From assembly GCA_034435395.1 (NCBI GenBank), contig DAOTXK010000031.1, positions 1-6,974 on the forward strand: a stretch of 6,974 nucleotides of DNA, in the 5' to 3' direction. Positions 6,031-6,974 of this stretch are shown here, one piece after another. The translations under genes were made by a program, and so were the position numbers. The stretch's first letter is position 1. Each line of letters begins with the position of its first letter. The notes under the pieces were generated by a model. That model was not told the origin of the DNA and ran no database searches. It saw nothing but the letters and a program-made list of their open reading frames with translations. The stretch comes from DAOTXK01 sp034435395. Its GTDB lineage: Bacteria > Chloroflexota > Anaerolineae > Aggregatilineales > Ch27.

Positions 6031-6759
6031 CTACACCTCATCCACGATCCGCGCCAGCGCCGCCAGCACGCACATGATGCGCTGCGGCTCGCCGCGAAAC
6101 TGGGGGGCGATTCCCCGCCGGGCCGCATATGCCGAGGGCAGCCGCTCCACGATCCGCGCCCAGGCGTTGATCTCGATCTGCATCGCCGCGACGCCTAACT
6201 GCTGCCAGACGAAGCGAGTCACGGTGGGGCGGTGAGTCCCGCCGGCATACCGCGACAGATTGACCGCCAGCCGGTCCAGGCTGGAAGGCGCGCCCTCCCG
6301 CCGGAAGCCGAGCGCCTCAAAGACGGTGATGATCGCCCGCTCGTAAGGCGTGCAGGATGCCCCCAGGATCGTCCCCAGCGCCAGGCCAAAATCACGGTCG
6401 CCGCGCGCGCCGTGCAGGTCCAGCACCAGGCGGATGTCATGCGCCTCCACCAGCGCCTGCAGGGCCTCCTTATAGGCCCCGCTGTCGCCGTCGTCATGCG
6501 GGTCTGGCGCGATGCGGTGCGTGGGGTACAGCGCATAAGCCCCGGCATGGTCGTGCAGCCAGTGGGCAATGGCCGCTGTATATTCGTCCTCGCGCTTCCA
6601 CGCCCGATCGCGCAGATGCCGGGTGGCATGGGGCGCGGAAATCAGGACGCGGCGCTGTCCGGTCAAGATGGCCAGGCCCTCTCCCGGCGCGGGATCATCG
6701 TCATAATGGACGATGTCCCGCTCCAGCGCCGCCAGCGCCCGCAGCCATTGATGGTCCAT
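6031..6759 (-). CDS. N-formylglutamate amidohydrolase-like protein
   Basis: This 242-residue protein resembles the N-formylglutamate amidohydrolase (HutG/FGase) family, zinc hydrolases that release formate from N-formyl-glutamate or similar acyl-amino acids. Visible landmarks are VLISAPHATRH (38-48), with His44 a likely metal ligand, and the K-R-E-D block (55-58). HRIAPDPHDDGDSGAY (81-96), LVLDLHGARGDRDFGLALGT (111-130) with Asp114 and His116, and MQIEIN (193-198) with Glu196 follow. These match the family order S-x-P-H, K-x-E-D, D-L-H-G and E-I-N as I recall it, so it is probably active. There are no histidine-degradation genes nearby, so a role in the Hut pathway is not supported; other formyl- or acyl-amino acid, or peptide-like, substrates are possible. 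The ATG at 6759 is preceded by AGGGAA. Length is within the usual range for the family. Confidence 0.75.
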   Translation of the reverse strand: MDHQWLRALAALERDIVHYDDDPAPGEGLAILTGQRRVLISAPHATRHLRDRAWKREDEYTAAIAHWLHDHAGAYALYPTHRIAPDPHDDGDSGAYKEALQALVEAHDIRLVLDLHGARGDRDFGLALGTILGASCTPYERAIITVFEALGFRREGAPSSLDRLAVNLSRYAGGTHRPTVTRFVWQQLGVAAMQIEINAWARIVERLPSAYAARRGIAPQFRGEPQRIMCVLAALARIVDEV

Positions 6760-6834
6760 TGATTCCCTGTCGCCACCACTGCCGCCGCCACCCGCCAGGG
6801 AGGACGGCGAAGCAATCCTGGCTCAATCCGCCGG

Positions 6835-6974
6835 CTAGAGCGCGGTGATGGTCTTGGCCACGCGCAGGTGCTGGCCGAAGTACGGCAAATAGTCCACGAA
6901 CTCCGGATACTGGCCCCCGTAACCACTCAGGAAGCGGCGCAGCACGCTGACCACCCCTGGCAGCACCTCCACCC
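6835..6974 (-). CDS. C-terminal end of an unrecognised protein (N-terminus outside the window)
   Basis: A - strand frame is open from the right edge to a TAG at 6835-6837, giving 45 codons. It has no start codon in the window that would mark it as complete. The peptide has an amphipathic look, with VLPGVVSVLRRFLSGYGG and QYPEFVDYLPYFGQHL among its segments, and ends in AKTITAL. I do not recognise the family. The codon pattern (G/C at third positions) fits the neighbours. The gene lies 75 bp upstream of the amidohydrolase-like gene on the same strand, so it may be in the same unit. The alternative is that the true reading frame lies elsewhere, but no competing - strand frame here looks protein-like. 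Confidence 0.6.
   Translation of the reverse strand, partial: VEVLPGVVSVLRRFLSGYGGQYPEFVDYLPYFGQHLRVAKTITAL

Noticed and set aside
5139..6077. A + strand open frame of 312 codons opposite the alpha/beta hydrolase.
   Set aside because: It is an antisense shadow; the - strand has a complete catalytic triad.
6000..6128. A 43-residue N-terminal extension of the alpha/beta hydrolase.
   Set aside because: It would overlap the amidohydrolase-like gene by about 100 bp, its composition is Arg/Trp/Cys-rich like an out-of-frame shadow, and a strong GGAGG precedes the start at 5999.

Overview
The window is GC-rich DNA, densely packed with genes, with ATG and GTG starts and clear purine-rich ribosome binding sites. 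A perfect GTAGGG...CCCTAC-type palindrome between convergent genes and the mix of gene families (DUF4380, Nif3, NTF2-like, CPBP-like) fit a Chloroflexota-type bacterium, perhaps an Anaerolineae-like lineage. That placement is an inference at moderate to low confidence. No rRNA, tRNA, CRISPR array, integrase or transposase is visible, and no gene-free stretch exceeds about 210 bases.

Layout. On the + strand are the C-terminal part of a PQQ/BamB-like beta-propeller protein (to 956), then a possible promoter, then a DUF4380 galactose-mutarotase-fold protein (1048-1968). A convergent spacer (1969-2123) holds a 13-bp-stem palindrome. From 2124 to the right edge everything is on the - strand. Read in transcription order (right to left) the genes are: the C-terminal 45 codons of an unrecognised protein, an N-formylglutamate amidohydrolase-like protein, an alpha/beta hydrolase, and a CPBP-like membrane protein that lacks the family's catalytic residues. 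A 206-bp spacer with the best promoter in the window follows. Then come an NTF2/SnoaL-like protein, a metallophosphoesterase/5'-nucleotidase-like protein whose metal-binding motifs are erased, and a Nif3-family dinuclear-metal protein.

The - strand genes form two likely transcription units. The upstream one (right edge to 4389) has gaps of 75, 31 and 45 bp. The downstream one (4182 to 2124) starts from the promoter at 4316-4343 and is tightly coupled: a 9-bp gap, then a 14-bp overlap. An 18-bp inverted repeat lies over the -10 element of that promoter, so repression at this site is plausible. The most notable point is that two of the seven - strand products look like intact but catalytically dead members of enzyme families, and one of them is translationally coupled to a Nif3 protein that keeps all its metal ligands. 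No known defence, mobile or biosynthetic system is recognisable; this reads as chromosomal housekeeping or accessory DNA.
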